This document shows positions 1 to 12,436 of a stretch of 64,000 nucleotides of DNA, in pieces; position 1 is the first letter of the stretch, and every line of letters starts with the position of its first letter. A program made the translations under genes and the position numbers. The notes under the pieces were generated by a model. It was not told where the DNA came from. It did not search any database and saw nothing but the letters and a program-made list of their open reading frames with translations. The DNA is from Rhizobium rosettiformans (lineage in GTDB: Bacteria; Pseudomonadota; Alphaproteobacteria; Rhizobiales; Rhizobiaceae): positions 976,501 to 1,040,500 of the forward strand of contig NZ_CP032405.1 in NCBI RefSeq assembly GCF_016806065.1. The letters run 5' to 3'.

Positions 1-2
1 AG

Positions 3-29
3 GGCAACTTCCTACTGCTGGCGAACTGA
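3..29 (+). CDS. possible 3' tail of an upstream gene (partial)
   Basis: In this frame the window opens with eight sense codons, ending in residues NFLLLAN, followed by TGA at 27-29. The next gene's ribosome-binding site begins within ten bases. That spacing fits the last codons of a same-strand upstream gene in the catabolic cluster, but eight residues cannot identify it. Confidence 0.25.
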   Translation, partial: GNFLLLAN

Positions 30-49
30 CCTTAGTCGGAGTGCCTGCC

Positions 50-1474
50 ATGTCCACCTTCCACAACTTCATCGCCGGATCCTTTCGCGAGACCGGTTCC
101 CGCCAGCCGATCGAGGTGAAGAACCCGGCGACCGGTCGGGTCTTTGCGTCAGTGACATCGGCGACAGAGGCTGATGTGATCGAGGCGGTGGACGCTGCTG
201 CTATTGCCCAGAAGCCCTGGGGGCGTCTGCCCGCCATTGAGCGCGGCAATGCACTCCGCAGGCTCGCCGACGCCGTGGAGCGCCACCAGCAGAAGATTGG
301 TGCAGCACTGGCTGAGGAATCCGGCAAGAGCCTCGAGGATGCCGTGGCCGAAACCGGTTACGGCGTGGAACTGATGCGCTACCACGCCGAATGGGCGCGC
401 CGCGTCGAGGGCGAGGTGATCGAGAGCGATACGCCGGATGAAACCTTGATGCTGAAGCGGGCACCGATCGGCGTCGTCGCCTGCTTGATCCCCTTCAACT
501 TCCCGATCTACACGCTGGTGCGCAAGATCGCCCCGGCCCTGATCACCGGCAATGCCGTGGTCGTCAGGCCCAGCAACAACACACCGAGCTCCGCATTTGT
601 GTTTGCCGAAGCGATCCAGGAGGCAGATCTCCCTGCGGGTCTCGTCAGCATCATGACCATGAGCCATGAGGTGGCAGAAGTCATGTGCACCCGCCGCGAA
701 GTCGGCATGATCACGCTGACCGGAAGCGTGGCTGCCGGCCAGGTGGTTCTCGACTATTGCAAGGCAAACATCGCCAAGCCCTCGCTGGAACTCGGCGGCA
801 AGACACCTGTCATCGTCGAGCCGGATGCCGATCTCGATGTGGTGACGAAAAGCGTGCTTGCGGCCAAGACGGCCCATTGCGGCCAGGTCTGCACCTCCGT
901 CGAGCGTCTTTACGTACATGCCTCCGTGCATGGCCCACTTCTCGCCAAGCTCAAGGATGCCTTCGAACGCCGCCATTATGGCGACCGCGCCGAGGATCCG
1001 ACACGCATGGGACCGCTGGCCAATGCCGCAGCCCGTCTCAGGGTTCATCACATGGTGGAACGTGCCAAGGCAGACGGCGCCGTCATCGAGACGGGCGGAT
1101 TCCTGCCTGCAGGCGACGGCTATTTCTATCCGCCGACCCTGCTCTCCGACTGCCGCCAGGACATGGAAATCGTCCAGGAAGAAGTCTTCGGCCCCGTACT
1201 CGCAGTCATTCCCTACACCGATTTCGACGAGGCATTGGACATGGCCAGCGACCACCAGTTCGGCCTCGCCTCCGTCGTCTTCACCGAAAACTACCGCAAG
1301 GTGATGAAGGCGGCGAACGAGATCGAGGCGGGTGAGCTCTACATCAACCGCTTTCCGGCCGATCCCTACCAGGGCTACCACGCCGGCTGGAAGCGCTCCG
1401 GTCTCGGCGGCGATGATGGCAAGCACGGCATGCTGGAGTTCACCCAGACCCGCCTTGTCATCCTCAAGCACTGA
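50..1474 (+). CDS. NAD(P)-dependent aldehyde dehydrogenase, AldA (lactaldehyde/glycolaldehyde dehydrogenase)-like
   Basis: A complete aldehyde dehydrogenase of 474 residues, oxidising an aldehyde to its acid with NAD(P)+ in the cytosol. Visible family marks are the oxyanion Asn in PFNFP (N150), the general-base Glu in SLELGGK (E247) and the catalytic Cys in GQVC (C281). The region around ELGGK and GQVC resembles E. coli AldA. I chose ATG 50 because a CGGAG motif sits eight bases upstream; an in-frame GTG at 41 would add three residues. A sugar-acid-type dehydratase follows 42 bases downstream and a GMC oxidoreductase after that, all on the same strand. I infer a catabolic operon for a sugar, sugar acid or polyol. 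The substrate cannot be read from the sequence. Confidence 0.9.
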   Translation: MSTFHNFIAGSFRETGSRQPIEVKNPATGRVFASVTSATEADVIEAVDAAAIAQKPWGRLPAIERGNALRRLADAVERHQQKIGAALAEESGKSLEDAVAETGYGVELMRYHAEWARRVEGEVIESDTPDETLMLKRAPIGVVACLIPFNFPIYTLVRKIAPALITGNAVVVRPSNNTPSSAFVFAEAIQEADLPAGLVSIMTMSHEVAEVMCTRREVGMITLTGSVAAGQVVLDYCKANIAKPSLELGGKTPVIVEPDADLDVVTKSVLAAKTAHCGQVCTSVERLYVHASVHGPLLAKLKDAFERRHYGDRAEDPTRMGPLANAAARLRVHHMVERAKADGAVIETGGFLPAGDGYFYPPTLLSDCRQDMEIVQEEVFGPVLAVIPYTDFDEALDMASDHQFGLASVVFTENYRKVMKAANEIEAGELYINRFPADPYQGYHAGWKRSGLGGDDGKHGMLEFTQTRLVILKH

Positions 1475-1516
1475 TCGCCGATTAGCCGGCTCAAGAATTC
1501 TTCATCGGGGGCATCT

Positions 1517-2734
1517 ATGAAAGTCGCTTCGCTCAAGACACACGTTGTCGCAACGCCCGCACCGCATATCGGCGGGATGTACTGGATCTTTGTCGAGCTG
1601 GAGACGGCCTGTGGCATCAAGGGCGTCGGTGAAATCTACTCGACCGCCTTTCACCCCTCTGGCATCGCCGTCCTCGTCGAAGACGTCTTCACCCGCTATC
1701 TCGAAGGTCATGATCCGCACCAGATCGAGCGATTCTGGCGCGCTGCCTATTCGAGCGGCTTCACCCAGCGGCCCGATCCGACTATGGTCGGGATCATCTC
1801 GGGTCTCGAAATCGCCTGCTGGGACATCATCGGCAAGGCAGCCGGGCGACCGGTCGCCGATCTGCTCGGCGGCCCCGTCCACGACAAGCTGCGCGCCTAT
1901 ACCTATCTCTATCCGAAGAATTCAGCCGGCGAATACGACTACAACGATCCGGATCTTGCTGCCGAAGAGGCAATCCGCATGGTCGAGGCCGGCTTCACCG
2001 GGCTGAAATTCGATCCGGCCGGCCCCTACACCAACTATTCCGGCCATCAGCTGTCGCTGCCGGTCATGGACCGCTGCGAGGAGTTTTGCCGCAAGATCCG
2101 CGATGCGATCGGCAACCGCGCCGACATCCTCTTCGGCACCCATGGCCAGATGGTGCCCTCTTCGGCAATCCGGCTGGCCAAACGCCTTGAGAAATACGAT
2201 CCGCTCTGGTTCGAGGAGCCTGTACCGCCCGGCCAGGAAGCAGCGATGGCCGAAGTCGCGCGCGCCACTTCGATCCCTGTCTCGACTGGCGAGCGGCTGA
2301 CGACAAAGTATGAATTCCAGAGGGTATTGCAGCACGGCTCTGCGTCCATCCTGCAAATGAATGTCGCGCGCGTCGGCGGCTTGCTGGAGGCGAAGAAGAT
2401 CGCCGGGATGGCCGAGGCCTTTTATGCGCAGATTGCGCCGCATCTCTACAACGGCCCGGTCGGGGCAGCCGCTTCGATCCAGCTCGCAGCCACCTGCCCG
2501 AACTTCCTTATCCATGAGGCGATCATGGATTTTGGCGGCTTCCACGCCGAGGTGCTGAAGACAAAGCTGAGCTTCGACGACGGCTATCTCATCCCGTCAC
2601 GCGAGCCGGGCCTCGGCATTGAGCTGAACCACGAGGTCATCGCCCGCCACACGCCCTATACCGGCGAGCGACTGCACCTGCAGATGGCGCCGGAGCATGC
2701 CGATGTGAAGGCCTTCATGCCGGCCAAGGGCTAA
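1517..2734 (+). CDS. mandelate racemase/muconate lactonizing enzyme family protein (probable sugar-acid dehydratase)
   Basis: This 405-residue protein belongs to the enolase superfamily: an N-terminal capping domain (about 1-125) and a TIM barrel. Barrel-end residues visible are K164 in GLKFD, EEP at 233-235, TGER at 257-260 (E259), H309 in APHLYNGP and E334 in IHEA. The C-terminal half resembles D-galactonate-type dehydratases, which remove water from an aldonic acid to give a 2-keto-3-deoxy acid. One oddity: where galactonate dehydratase has Asp two residues before His (DxHG), this protein reads GTHG (207-210), so the first metal ligand is unclear. It lies between an aldehyde dehydrogenase and a GMC oxidoreductase, 12 bases before the latter, fitting a shared pathway. 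Substrate unknown. Confidence 0.85.
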   Translation: MKVASLKTHVVATPAPHIGGMYWIFVELETACGIKGVGEIYSTAFHPSGIAVLVEDVFTRYLEGHDPHQIERFWRAAYSSGFTQRPDPTMVGIISGLEIACWDIIGKAAGRPVADLLGGPVHDKLRAYTYLYPKNSAGEYDYNDPDLAAEEAIRMVEAGFTGLKFDPAGPYTNYSGHQLSLPVMDRCEEFCRKIRDAIGNRADILFGTHGQMVPSSAIRLAKRLEKYDPLWFEEPVPPGQEAAMAEVARATSIPVSTGERLTTKYEFQRVLQHGSASILQMNVARVGGLLEAKKIAGMAEAFYAQIAPHLYNGPVGAAASIQLAATCPNFLIHEAIMDFGGFHAEVLKTKLSFDDGYLIPSREPGLGIELNHEVIARHTPYTGERLHLQMAPEHADVKAFMPAKG

Positions 2735-2746
2735 AGGATCCCGCCC

Positions 2747-4366
2747 ATGATCTTCGATTTCATCGTGGTCGGTGCAGGCTCGGCAGGCTGCATCGTGGCG
2801 AGCCGCCTGAGCGAAAGCGGGCGTCATTCCGTGCTGCTCATCGAGGCGGGTGGCGAAGACAAGTCCTTCTGGTTCAAGATCCCGGTCGGCTACGCCAAGA
2901 GCTACTACAATCCCAAGGTCAACTGGATGTACCGTACCGAGCCGGAGGCAAACCTTGGCGGGCGGCGGATCTACGCCCCGCGCGGCAAGGTGCAGGGCGG
3001 CTCCGGCTCGATCAATGCGATGGTTTTCGTGCGTGGCGCAGCCGAAGATTTCGACGACTGGCGCGACGCCGGAAACCCGGGCTGGGGCTTCGATGACGTG
3101 CTTCCCTTCTTCCGGAAGCTGGAAACCCATGCCCGTGGCGAAAGCCGCTGGCATGGCGGAAGCGGCCCGATCCATGTGACACCGATGCGTGGCGCCACGC
3201 ATCCGGTAAGCGACGCCTTCCTCGATGCCTGTAACGAGCTCGACATCCCGCTGAACGAGGATTTCAACGGCGAGACGCTTGAGGGGGCCGGCGTCTACGA
3301 CGTCAATACAAGGCGCGGCCAGCGTTCGCATTCCAGCGCCGAATATCTGCGCCCGGCGCTCAAACGACCGAACCTGACAATCGAGCGCGAGGCACATGCG
3401 CGGCGTTTGCTGGTCGAGACGGATGGCAGGGTGTCGGGCATCGAGGTCATGCAGCATGGCCGGGTGAGAACTTTCACCGCGCGCCGCGAGGTCATACTGG
3501 CGGCCGGCGCCGTCGATACGCCAAAGCTGATGCAGCTTTCAGGCTTTGGCGATGGATCGATGCTCTTTGCGCAGGGCATCGAGACCCGCAAACATCTGCC
3601 GGCGGTCGGCCAGAACCTTAAGGACCATCTCTGCGCCAGCTACTACTTCCGTTCGAAAGAGCCCACACTGAACGGCGATTTCGCGAGCCTCATTGGCCAG
3701 GTGCGCTTCGGACTGACATGGCTCCTGAAGCGTACCGGCCCCTTCGCCATGAGCGTCAATCAGGCCGGGGGCTTCTTCCGCGGATCGCCTGAGGAGACGC
3801 GCCCGAACATCCAGGTCTATTTCAACCCGCTCTCCTACCGCATTCCGGACAACCCGCGCGCGGGCCTGACACCGGAGCCCTATCCCGGTTTCCTGATCGC
3901 CTTCAATGCCTGCCGCCCGACCAGCAAGGGCACGATCTCGATCGCCTCGCCCGACGCTGCCGACGCTCCGCTCATTCGACCAAACTACCTGTCGACGGAT
4001 CGCGATATCGAGGAAGTCTTGCAAGGCAGCCGGTTGATGCGCCGCATCGTGGACGCGCGGGCGCTGGAAGGCTGGGTCGAGGAGGAAGTGTCGCCATCCA
4101 AGGCTGCCGATACAGATGACAAGCTGCTCGACTATTTCCGTCTCAACAGCGGCTCGATCTATCACCTCTGCGGCACCTGCGCGATGGGTGCCAATCCGCA
4201 TGAGGCTGTGGTGGATGCGCGGCTCCGCGTGCATGGCGTGCCGGGTCTCCGCATCGTCGACGCCTCTGTATTCCCCAACATTACAGCCGGCAACATCAAC
4301 GCCCCGACCATGATGGTTGCGGAAAAGGGTGCTGCGATGATCCTCGAAGACGCCGTCTCCGCCTGA
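2747..4366 (+). CDS. GMC family FAD-dependent oxidoreductase (choline dehydrogenase-like)
   Basis: A full-length (539 residues) glucose-methanol-choline oxidoreductase. The N-terminal FAD-binding Rossmann motif GAGSAGC is at 9-15, a second GMC signature (GGSGSINAM) lies near residue 85, and the C-terminal catalytic pair is H473 in YHLCGTC and N518 in NINAPTM. Such enzymes oxidise primary or secondary alcohols and pass electrons to quinones or other acceptors. AAAGGA lies upstream of ATG 2747, and the gene starts 12 bases after the dehydratase gene. I infer that it carries out an alcohol or lactol oxidation step in the same pathway. It could equally be annotated BetA-like, but the neighbours do not suggest choline metabolism. 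Confidence 0.88.
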   Translation: MIFDFIVVGAGSAGCIVASRLSESGRHSVLLIEAGGEDKSFWFKIPVGYAKSYYNPKVNWMYRTEPEANLGGRRIYAPRGKVQGGSGSINAMVFVRGAAEDFDDWRDAGNPGWGFDDVLPFFRKLETHARGESRWHGGSGPIHVTPMRGATHPVSDAFLDACNELDIPLNEDFNGETLEGAGVYDVNTRRGQRSHSSAEYLRPALKRPNLTIEREAHARRLLVETDGRVSGIEVMQHGRVRTFTARREVILAAGAVDTPKLMQLSGFGDGSMLFAQGIETRKHLPAVGQNLKDHLCASYYFRSKEPTLNGDFASLIGQVRFGLTWLLKRTGPFAMSVNQAGGFFRGSPEETRPNIQVYFNPLSYRIPDNPRAGLTPEPYPGFLIAFNACRPTSKGTISIASPDAADAPLIRPNYLSTDRDIEEVLQGSRLMRRIVDARALEGWVEEEVSPSKAADTDDKLLDYFRLNSGSIYHLCGTCAMGANPHEAVVDARLRVHGVPGLRIVDASVFPNITAGNINAPTMMVAEKGAAMILEDAVSA

Positions 4367-4378
4367 CCTAAGGGCATT

Positions 4379-4406
4379 AAAAAAGCCGGACCCAAAGGTC
4401 CGGCTT
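4379..4406 (-). terminator. rho-independent terminator of the atp operon
   Basis: A perfect 10-bp stem (4383-4392 with 4397-4406) closes a CAAA loop. The A run at 4379-4384 reads as a U tract on the minus strand. It sits 27 bases past the atpC stop, and the convergent GMC gene ends at 4366, so it may also slow plus-strand transcripts. Confidence 0.88.
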
Positions 4407-4433
4407 CAATTCTTGTCCGTCGTCCGAAGCCGA

Positions 4434-4841
4434 TCAGGCAGCGACGAGAACGCCGTTCAGATTGGTCAGCTCGGCAAGATACTGCTCGAGCTTGGTACGG
4501 TGCTCGTGATGCTCGACGCCTTCGAGTTCCTTGCGGGCCTCGTCGATGCGCTTGGTCAGCGTATCCGGAGCGATTTCGGCCAGCGGGACGGCCGATTCGG
4601 CAAGCAGCGTGCAGCCGGTCGGCAGAACGTCGGCAAAGCCGCCGAAGACCACGTACTTCGTGACCTGACCGGAAGCGAGCTTCACAGTCACGACGCCCGG
4701 CTTGATCGTCGTCATGGTCGGCGCATGATTGGCCATGACGGTCATTTCGCCTTCCGTTGCCGGAATCACGACTTCGCTCACCAGTTCGGAGAGCAGAAGA
4801 CGCTCGGGCGAAACGAGCTCAAAGTTGAAATTGTCGGCCAT
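4434..4841 (-). CDS. atpC: F1Fo ATP synthase subunit epsilon
   Basis: The epsilon subunit (135 residues) of the F1 sector forms part of the central stalk and regulates ATPase activity. The N-terminal beta-sandwich contains the typical VVIPATEGEM and NHAPT stretches (about 24-42), and the C-terminal part is helical, as usual. It is the last gene of atpHAGDC, 70 bases after atpD, with a strong terminator just downstream. Length and order match other Alphaproteobacteria, where the Fo genes lie in a separate locus. Confidence 0.97.
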   Translation of the reverse strand: MADNFNFELVSPERLLLSELVSEVVIPATEGEMTVMANHAPTMTTIKPGVVTVKLASGQVTKYVVFGGFADVLPTGCTLLAESAVPLAEIAPDTLTKRIDEARKELEGVEHHEHRTKLEQYLAELTNLNGVLVAA

Positions 4842-4911
4842 GGTCGTTCACTTCTCTCATGAAGGATGAGGCGGCACGCGAGTTGATCCCGCGTGCCGGC
4901 AGTCCCTGTAC

Positions 4912-6375
<1,464 letters not shown>

Positions 6376-6399
6376 TTATCTTACCCTCTTTCCTTAACC

Positions 6400-7278
6400 T
6401 CAGAGCGCTTCCGCGCCCGAAATGATTTCAATGAGTTCCTTGGTGATCTGCGCCTGACGCTGGCGGTTGTACGAAAGCGTCAGCTTATTGATCATCTCAC
6501 CGGCATTGCGTGTCGCATTGTCCATGGCGCTCATCTTGGCGCCCATTTCACCCGCGACGTTCTCGAGCAGGGCCCGGAAAATCTGAACCGAGATGTTGCG
6601 CGGGATGAGATCCTCGAGGATCCCAGCCGCATCCGGCTCATATTCATAGAGAGCCGATGCGCCACCCTGCGGAGCAGCCTCGGCCGGGGCGGCCGGGATG
6701 ATCTGCTGGGCGGTCGGGATCTGGCTGATCACCGACTTGAACTCGGAGTAGAACAACGTGCAGACATCGAATTCGCCGCGATCGAACATGCCGATGACCT
6801 TGCGACCGATGGCATCCGCATTGGTGAAGCCGACACGCTTCACTTCACGCAGATCCGTTCGTTCGACGATCATGCCCGCGAATTCGCGACGCAGGCTGTC
6901 GTAACCCTTCTTGCCGACGCAGAAGAACTTCACCGTCTTGCCCTGGGCCAGGAGCTTGCGCGCATGGTCACGGGCGAAACGGGCGATCGACGAGTTGAAA
7001 CCGCCGCACAGACCACGCTCGGCAGTGCAGACGACGAGCAGATGCACGTCGTCCTTGCCAGTACCGGTCATCAGGCGGGGTGCGCTGTCGTCCGAACCCA
7101 CGGCTTGCGCGATGTTGGCCAGGACGACACCCATGCGCTGCGAGTACGGGCGGGCAGCCTCGGCCGCTTCCTGCGCACGACGCAGTTTCGCCGCGGCGAC
7201 CATCTTCATCGCCTTGGTGATCTTCTGCGTCGCCTTGACGGAGGCGATCCGGTTTTTCAGATCCTTAAGTGAAGGCAT
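6400..7278 (-). CDS. atpG: F1Fo ATP synthase subunit gamma
   Basis: The rotary central-stalk gamma subunit, 292 residues. The N-terminal helix begins [11 protein letters not shown], followed by the conserved [18 protein letters not shown] region. The C-terminal helix contains the family's [13 protein letters not shown] stretch with a following [12 protein letters not shown]. An Ala/Pro-rich insertion near residues 185-205 ([12 protein letters not shown]) lengthens the middle domain relative to E. coli; inserts here are usual in this bacterial group. It lies 29 bases after atpA and 24 before atpD. Confidence 0.98.
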   Translation of the reverse strand: MPSLKDLKNRIASVKATQKITKAMKMVAAAKLRRAQEAAEAARPYSQRMGVVLANIAQAVGSDDSAPRLMTGTGKDDVHLLVVCTAERGLCGGFNSSIARFARDHARKLLAQGKTVKFFCVGKKGYDSLRREFAGMIVERTDLREVKRVGFTNADAIGRKVIGMFDRGEFDVCTLFYSEFKSVISQIPTAQQIIPAAPAEAAPQGGASALYEYEPDAAGILEDLIPRNISVQIFRALLENVAGEMGAKMSAMDNATRNAGEMINKLTLSYNRQRQAQITKELIEIISGAEAL

Positions 7279-7307
7279 CCGTTATCCGTCCTTGGCTTGA
7301 GCCTGAA

Positions 7308-8836
<1,529 letters not shown>

Positions 8837-8837
<1 letters not shown>

Positions 8838-9403
8838 CAGCCAACCTCTTTCAGTGCAAGCTTAAGGGTGGAAAGTTTGGTGCGAAGGGACGTGTCGATC
8901 TGGCGGGAGCCGATCTTGACGATCAGGCCGCCGAGCAAGGACGGGTCGACCGTGACGGAGATCGAAACTTCCTTGCCGGTAACGCCCTTCAGCGCCGCTT
9001 TCAGTTCAGTTTCCTGCTCGGCCGAAAGGGCATGAGCAGACGTGACGTCAGCCGTCATCTCACCCTTGTGACGGGCGAGGATCTGGCGATAGGCAGCCAC
9101 CATGCCGGGAACGGCAAACAGGCGACGATTGCTTGCGACGACCTTCAGGAAGTTCAACACCAGCGCGCTGAAACCGGCCTTTTCGCCGATGACGCTGATA
9201 GCCTTGACCTGGTCTTCGGCCGTGAAGACGGGCGACTGTACCAGGCGCTTCAGATCGGCGCTTTCGTCGATCATCGCCTGGAAACGGTTGAGATCGGCGG
9301 CGACGGCGTCAAGCACGCCGGCTTCGAGCGCAAGCTCGAAAAGCGACGATGCGTAACGCTCCGCCACGCCTGAAATCACTTGGGATGCGTCTGCCACGGG
9401 CAA
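8837..9403 (-). CDS. atpH: F1Fo ATP synthase subunit delta (TTG start proposed)
   Basis: The delta (OSCP-type) subunit joins F1 to the peripheral stalk. The conserved core starts [18 protein letters not shown] and the protein ends in the usual two-strand/helix C-domain. No ATG lies near the family's normal start. I propose TTG at 9403, giving MPVADASQ and 188 residues, with AGGGA about five bases upstream. GTG at 9397 is the alternative. A longer in-frame ATG at 9505 would add 34 residues unlike the family. First gene of atpHAGDC. Confidence 0.93.
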
Positions 9404-9666
9404 AAAATTCCCTGATCTTGATCCAGGGCGCCGGACACCTCTATCGAGGCCTCTCAAGCTCCTGATATCGTTTTGTTTTTCCCCAAAAACACAAGCATGT
9501 TGCACTTGCGTTTTCCGAATTTCGCGGTTCGTCTAGCATAGCAGGTCTAGACTCGCAACACGCGTATTAACGGTTTGCTCCTTGAGAGCAAGGCCTTGGG
9601 GCTTTTTTTGTCCGAAACTGCGTCAAATTGACGAGATATCGGCCAAGCCCTGCCACAAACCGAAGA
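9404..9666. other. intergenic region upstream of the atp operon
   Basis: These 263 bases separate a minus-strand membrane-protein gene from atpH and should hold the atp promoter and 5' leader. I see no convincing -35/-10 pair. A TTGACG on the minus strand at 9636-9631 lacks a matching -10. Near 9577-9611 there is a short CCTTG/CAAGG hairpin, a CAAGGCCTTG palindrome and a T run on the plus strand, which do not form a clear terminator for any neighbour. No coding sequence is supported here. Confidence 0.4.
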
Positions 9667-10050
9667 TCAAGTCAGACCAAAGACATAGGCAAGGGCGAGG
9701 GAAGCGATGACCGCTTGCACAACCAGGAGGAGAAGGTTGCGCCAGGTGCTGCCCTGGTCGGACATGATGGATAGGACCCGGGCGAAGGCGGACAGCCCGA
9801 CGGCGGCGCCAAATGCCAGATAGACCGTCGGCTGGCCAAGCAGCAGCGCAGTCCCGGCAAAGCCGACGATCAAGCCGCCGATGGATCGCGCAGCTCCCAG
9901 CCCTTCCGGGCGGCCGTCTGCCGGAACAAGCGCAAGCGCCTTCAGGGTGAGGCCTGGGGCAAAGAGCACGAAACATCCGATGAGCGCTGCGACAGAAGCC
10001 GCAAGAAAGGCGAGCTGCTCGCCGAGTTCGATGGGAAAGTAGAATTCCAT
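9667..10050 (-). CDS. small multi-pass membrane protein of unknown function
   Basis: A 127-residue protein made largely of hydrophobic segments, with about four predicted membrane helices (roughly residues 12-32, 55-73, 76-94 and 104-125). The only charged stretches are short loops (DGRPEG near 45; SDQGSTWR near 97-104). I do not recognise catalytic motifs. The four-helix layout recalls small DUF4345-like proteins, but that is only a resemblance in architecture. It lies on the minus strand between priA (112 bases upstream) and the atp operon, and may be expressed from its own promoter. Confidence 0.65.
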   Translation of the reverse strand: MEFYFPIELGEQLAFLAASVAALIGCFVLFAPGLTLKALALVPADGRPEGLGAARSIGGLIVGFAGTALLLGQPTVYLAFGAAVGLSAFARVLSIMSDQGSTWRNLLLLVVQAVIASLALAYVFGLT

Positions 10051-10162
10051 GGATCAACCCGCTTGGAAACAAACCGCGCGGCTTATGCCACGAAACGCGC
10101 GCTTGCGGTATGGCTCCGAGCCCTAATTCGCCGGTGATGCGACGCAATCTTTACCGACTGGC

Positions 10163-12376
10163 TCAAAGGAAGCTCTGAGGATCGACATCCACCTGCACCT
10201 GGATCGACCGTCGTTCTTTCGGCCCGCGCTCGAGCATGCTGCGCACGAAGGCCTGCATGTCGCTGTTGCGGCGCCCATGGACGAGCAGCCTGAAGCGATG
10301 CCGACCACGGATGAGCGCCAGCGGCGCTTCGGCGGGGCCGAGGATCATGATGCCGCTTTCATGGGGTGCCGCCTGTCGCAGCCCGCGCGCATGCCCTTCC
10401 GCCTCGGCGCGGCTATCGGCGGAGACGATGATCGACACGAGACGACCGAAGGGTGGCAGTTGCGCCCGCTCGCGCTCCAGAATTTCGCGCTCATAGAAAG
10501 CGGCGGCATCGCCTGAAATGATCGCCTGCATGACAGGATGCTGGGGCTGGAACGTCTGCAACAGACCAAGGCTCTTGCGTCCGGTACGGCCGGCACGACC
10601 GGTCACCTGGGAAAGCAATTGAAAGGTTCGCTCGGCAGCACGTGGATCGCCGTTGGAAAGGCCGATATCCGCATCGATGATTCCGACCAAGGTCATCAGC
10701 GGGAAGTTATGGCCCTTGGCGACGAGCTGCGTGCCGATGACGATATCGGCCTCGCCATTGGCGATCGCTTCGAGCTCCAGGCGTAAACGTTTGACGCCGC
10801 CGATGTCGGAGGAGAGCACCAGTGTGCGTGCATCGGGAAAGTGCTTCTCGACCTCCTCGGCGATACGCTCGACCCCGGGACCACAGGCGACGAGGTGGTC
10901 AAGGGTCCCACATTCCGGGCAGGCATTCGGCGTCGGCTCGTGATAGCCGCATTGGTGGCACTGGATCTGGCCACGAAAGCGATGCTCGACCAGCCAGCTT
11001 GAACATTGCGGGCACTGGAAACGATGGCCGCAGACTCTGCAAAGCGTCAGGGGTGCGTATCCCCGTCGGTTGAGGAAGAGCAGGGCCTGTTCGCCCCGTT
11101 CCACGGCTTTGCCGACGGAGCGGAGCAGGATCGGCGACAGAAAGCCGCCCCGTTCGGGCGGCGCACGCCGCATGTCGATGAGATGCAGATCAGGCATGGC
11201 CGCATCGGCAAAGCGTGTCGGCAGATGGATGCGGGTGTAGCGGCCCGCGATACAGTTGACCTGGCTCTCGACGGAGGGCGTGGCCGAGACGAGCACGACC
11301 GGGAAGCCCGCGATGCGGGCCCGCACGACCGCCATGTCCCGCGCGTTATAAAAGACGCGGTCTTCCTGCTTGAAGGCGGGGTCGTGCTCTTCGTCAACGA
11401 TGATCAGGCCGAGATTCTCGAAGGGCAGGAAAAGCGCCGAACGCGCACCGGCCACGACACGGATCTCGCCGGTCGCGACCTGGCGCCAGACCTTTTCACG
11501 GGTGCGGGTCGCAAGGTCCGAATGCCATTCACCGGGCTTGGAGCCGAAACGATCCTGGAAGCGTTCGAGGAAATTGGCTGTCAGCGCGATTTCCGGCAGC
11601 AGGATCAGCACCTGCTTGCCCTGTTTCAGTGTCTCGGCAATCGCCTCGAAATAAACCTCCGTCTTGCCCGAGCCCGTCACGCCATCGATCAACGAGACGT
11701 GAAAGCCGCCCTTGCTCAGGCTCTGAAGGATCTCTTCGGCCGCCTCCTTCTGCGGGCCGGCGAGCCGGCTTTCGGCATAGTCAGGATCCGGAGCGGCGAC
11801 CAGCGGCGGCGGCGGCAGGAAAACCTGTTCGAACACGCCCTGCTTCACGAGACCATCGATGACGCTGGTCGAGACGCCACTCGCATGGGCAAGTCCGCTC
11901 TTCGTCCAGGAGAGGCCATCCGCTGCTATCTCCAGCACCTTCTGGCGCGCAGGTGTCAGCCGCTCTGGCTCATAGCCGGCATATCGCAGGCCCTCGATCA
12001 TCGGATCCGGGTCCAGGGCGGCAGGCGCCCGGAGCGCCATGCGGGCGACATAGCCGGGCGGCGACAGCGTATAGGCGGCCACCCAATCGAGGAAGGTGCG
12101 CATATCCTGGTCGAGCGGCGGGCAGTCGAAGACCTTCGTGATTTCCCTGAGCTTCTTCGGATCGACTGATGTGTCCTCGCCACCGTCCCAGACGACGCCG
12201 ATGACCTGACGGGGCCCGAGCGGCACCTGCACGATGGCACCCGGCTCGATCGTCAGCCCATCGGGCACGGCATAACTATAGGCCGTTGGCGCAGGCATGG
12301 GCACGAGCACCGGCACCACCGCGCGGCGCGGTGTGTCGAACAGCTCCCCGAACAGGCTTTCCGAATCGTCCTTCAT
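10163..12376 (-). CDS. priA: primosomal protein N' (replication restart helicase PriA)
   Basis: PriA recognises stalled or collapsed replication forks and reloads DnaB. Of its 737 residues, the N-terminal third is the fork-binding part. The helicase core has Walker A GVTGSGKT (232-239) and a DEEH box (328-331). A zinc-binding insert carries eight cysteines (446, 449, 455, 458, 473, 476, 486, 489) in the usual paired spacing. Length is typical. An acyltransferase gene lies upstream on the same strand (60-base gap) and the small membrane protein downstream. Confidence 0.97.
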   Translation of the reverse strand: MKDDSESLFGELFDTPRRAVVPVLVPMPAPTAYSYAVPDGLTIEPGAIVQVPLGPRQVIGVVWDGGEDTSVDPKKLREITKVFDCPPLDQDMRTFLDWVAAYTLSPPGYVARMALRAPAALDPDPMIEGLRYAGYEPERLTPARQKVLEIAADGLSWTKSGLAHASGVSTSVIDGLVKQGVFEQVFLPPPPLVAAPDPDYAESRLAGPQKEAAEEILQSLSKGGFHVSLIDGVTGSGKTEVYFEAIAETLKQGKQVLILLPEIALTANFLERFQDRFGSKPGEWHSDLATRTREKVWRQVATGEIRVVAGARSALFLPFENLGLIIVDEEHDPAFKQEDRVFYNARDMAVVRARIAGFPVVLVSATPSVESQVNCIAGRYTRIHLPTRFADAAMPDLHLIDMRRAPPERGGFLSPILLRSVGKAVERGEQALLFLNRRGYAPLTLCRVCGHRFQCPQCSSWLVEHRFRGQIQCHQCGYHEPTPNACPECGTLDHLVACGPGVERIAEEVEKHFPDARTLVLSSDIGGVKRLRLELEAIANGEADIVIGTQLVAKGHNFPLMTLVGIIDADIGLSNGDPRAAERTFQLLSQVTGRAGRTGRKSLGLLQTFQPQHPVMQAIISGDAAAFYEREILERERAQLPPFGRLVSIIVSADSRAEAEGHARGLRQAAPHESGIMILGPAEAPLALIRGRHRFRLLVHGRRNSDMQAFVRSMLERGPKERRSIQVQVDVDPQSFL

Positions 12377-12436
12377 CGGGCTGCAACTTGCCCCCTGAGG
12401 ACAGGAAAGAAAACAGGCTTTATCTAAAGGGAGAAA

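Noticed and set aside
9577..9611. Short hairpin and T run on the plus strand near the atp upstream region
   Set aside because: No plus-strand gene lies upstream for it to terminate, and the stem is only five base pairs.
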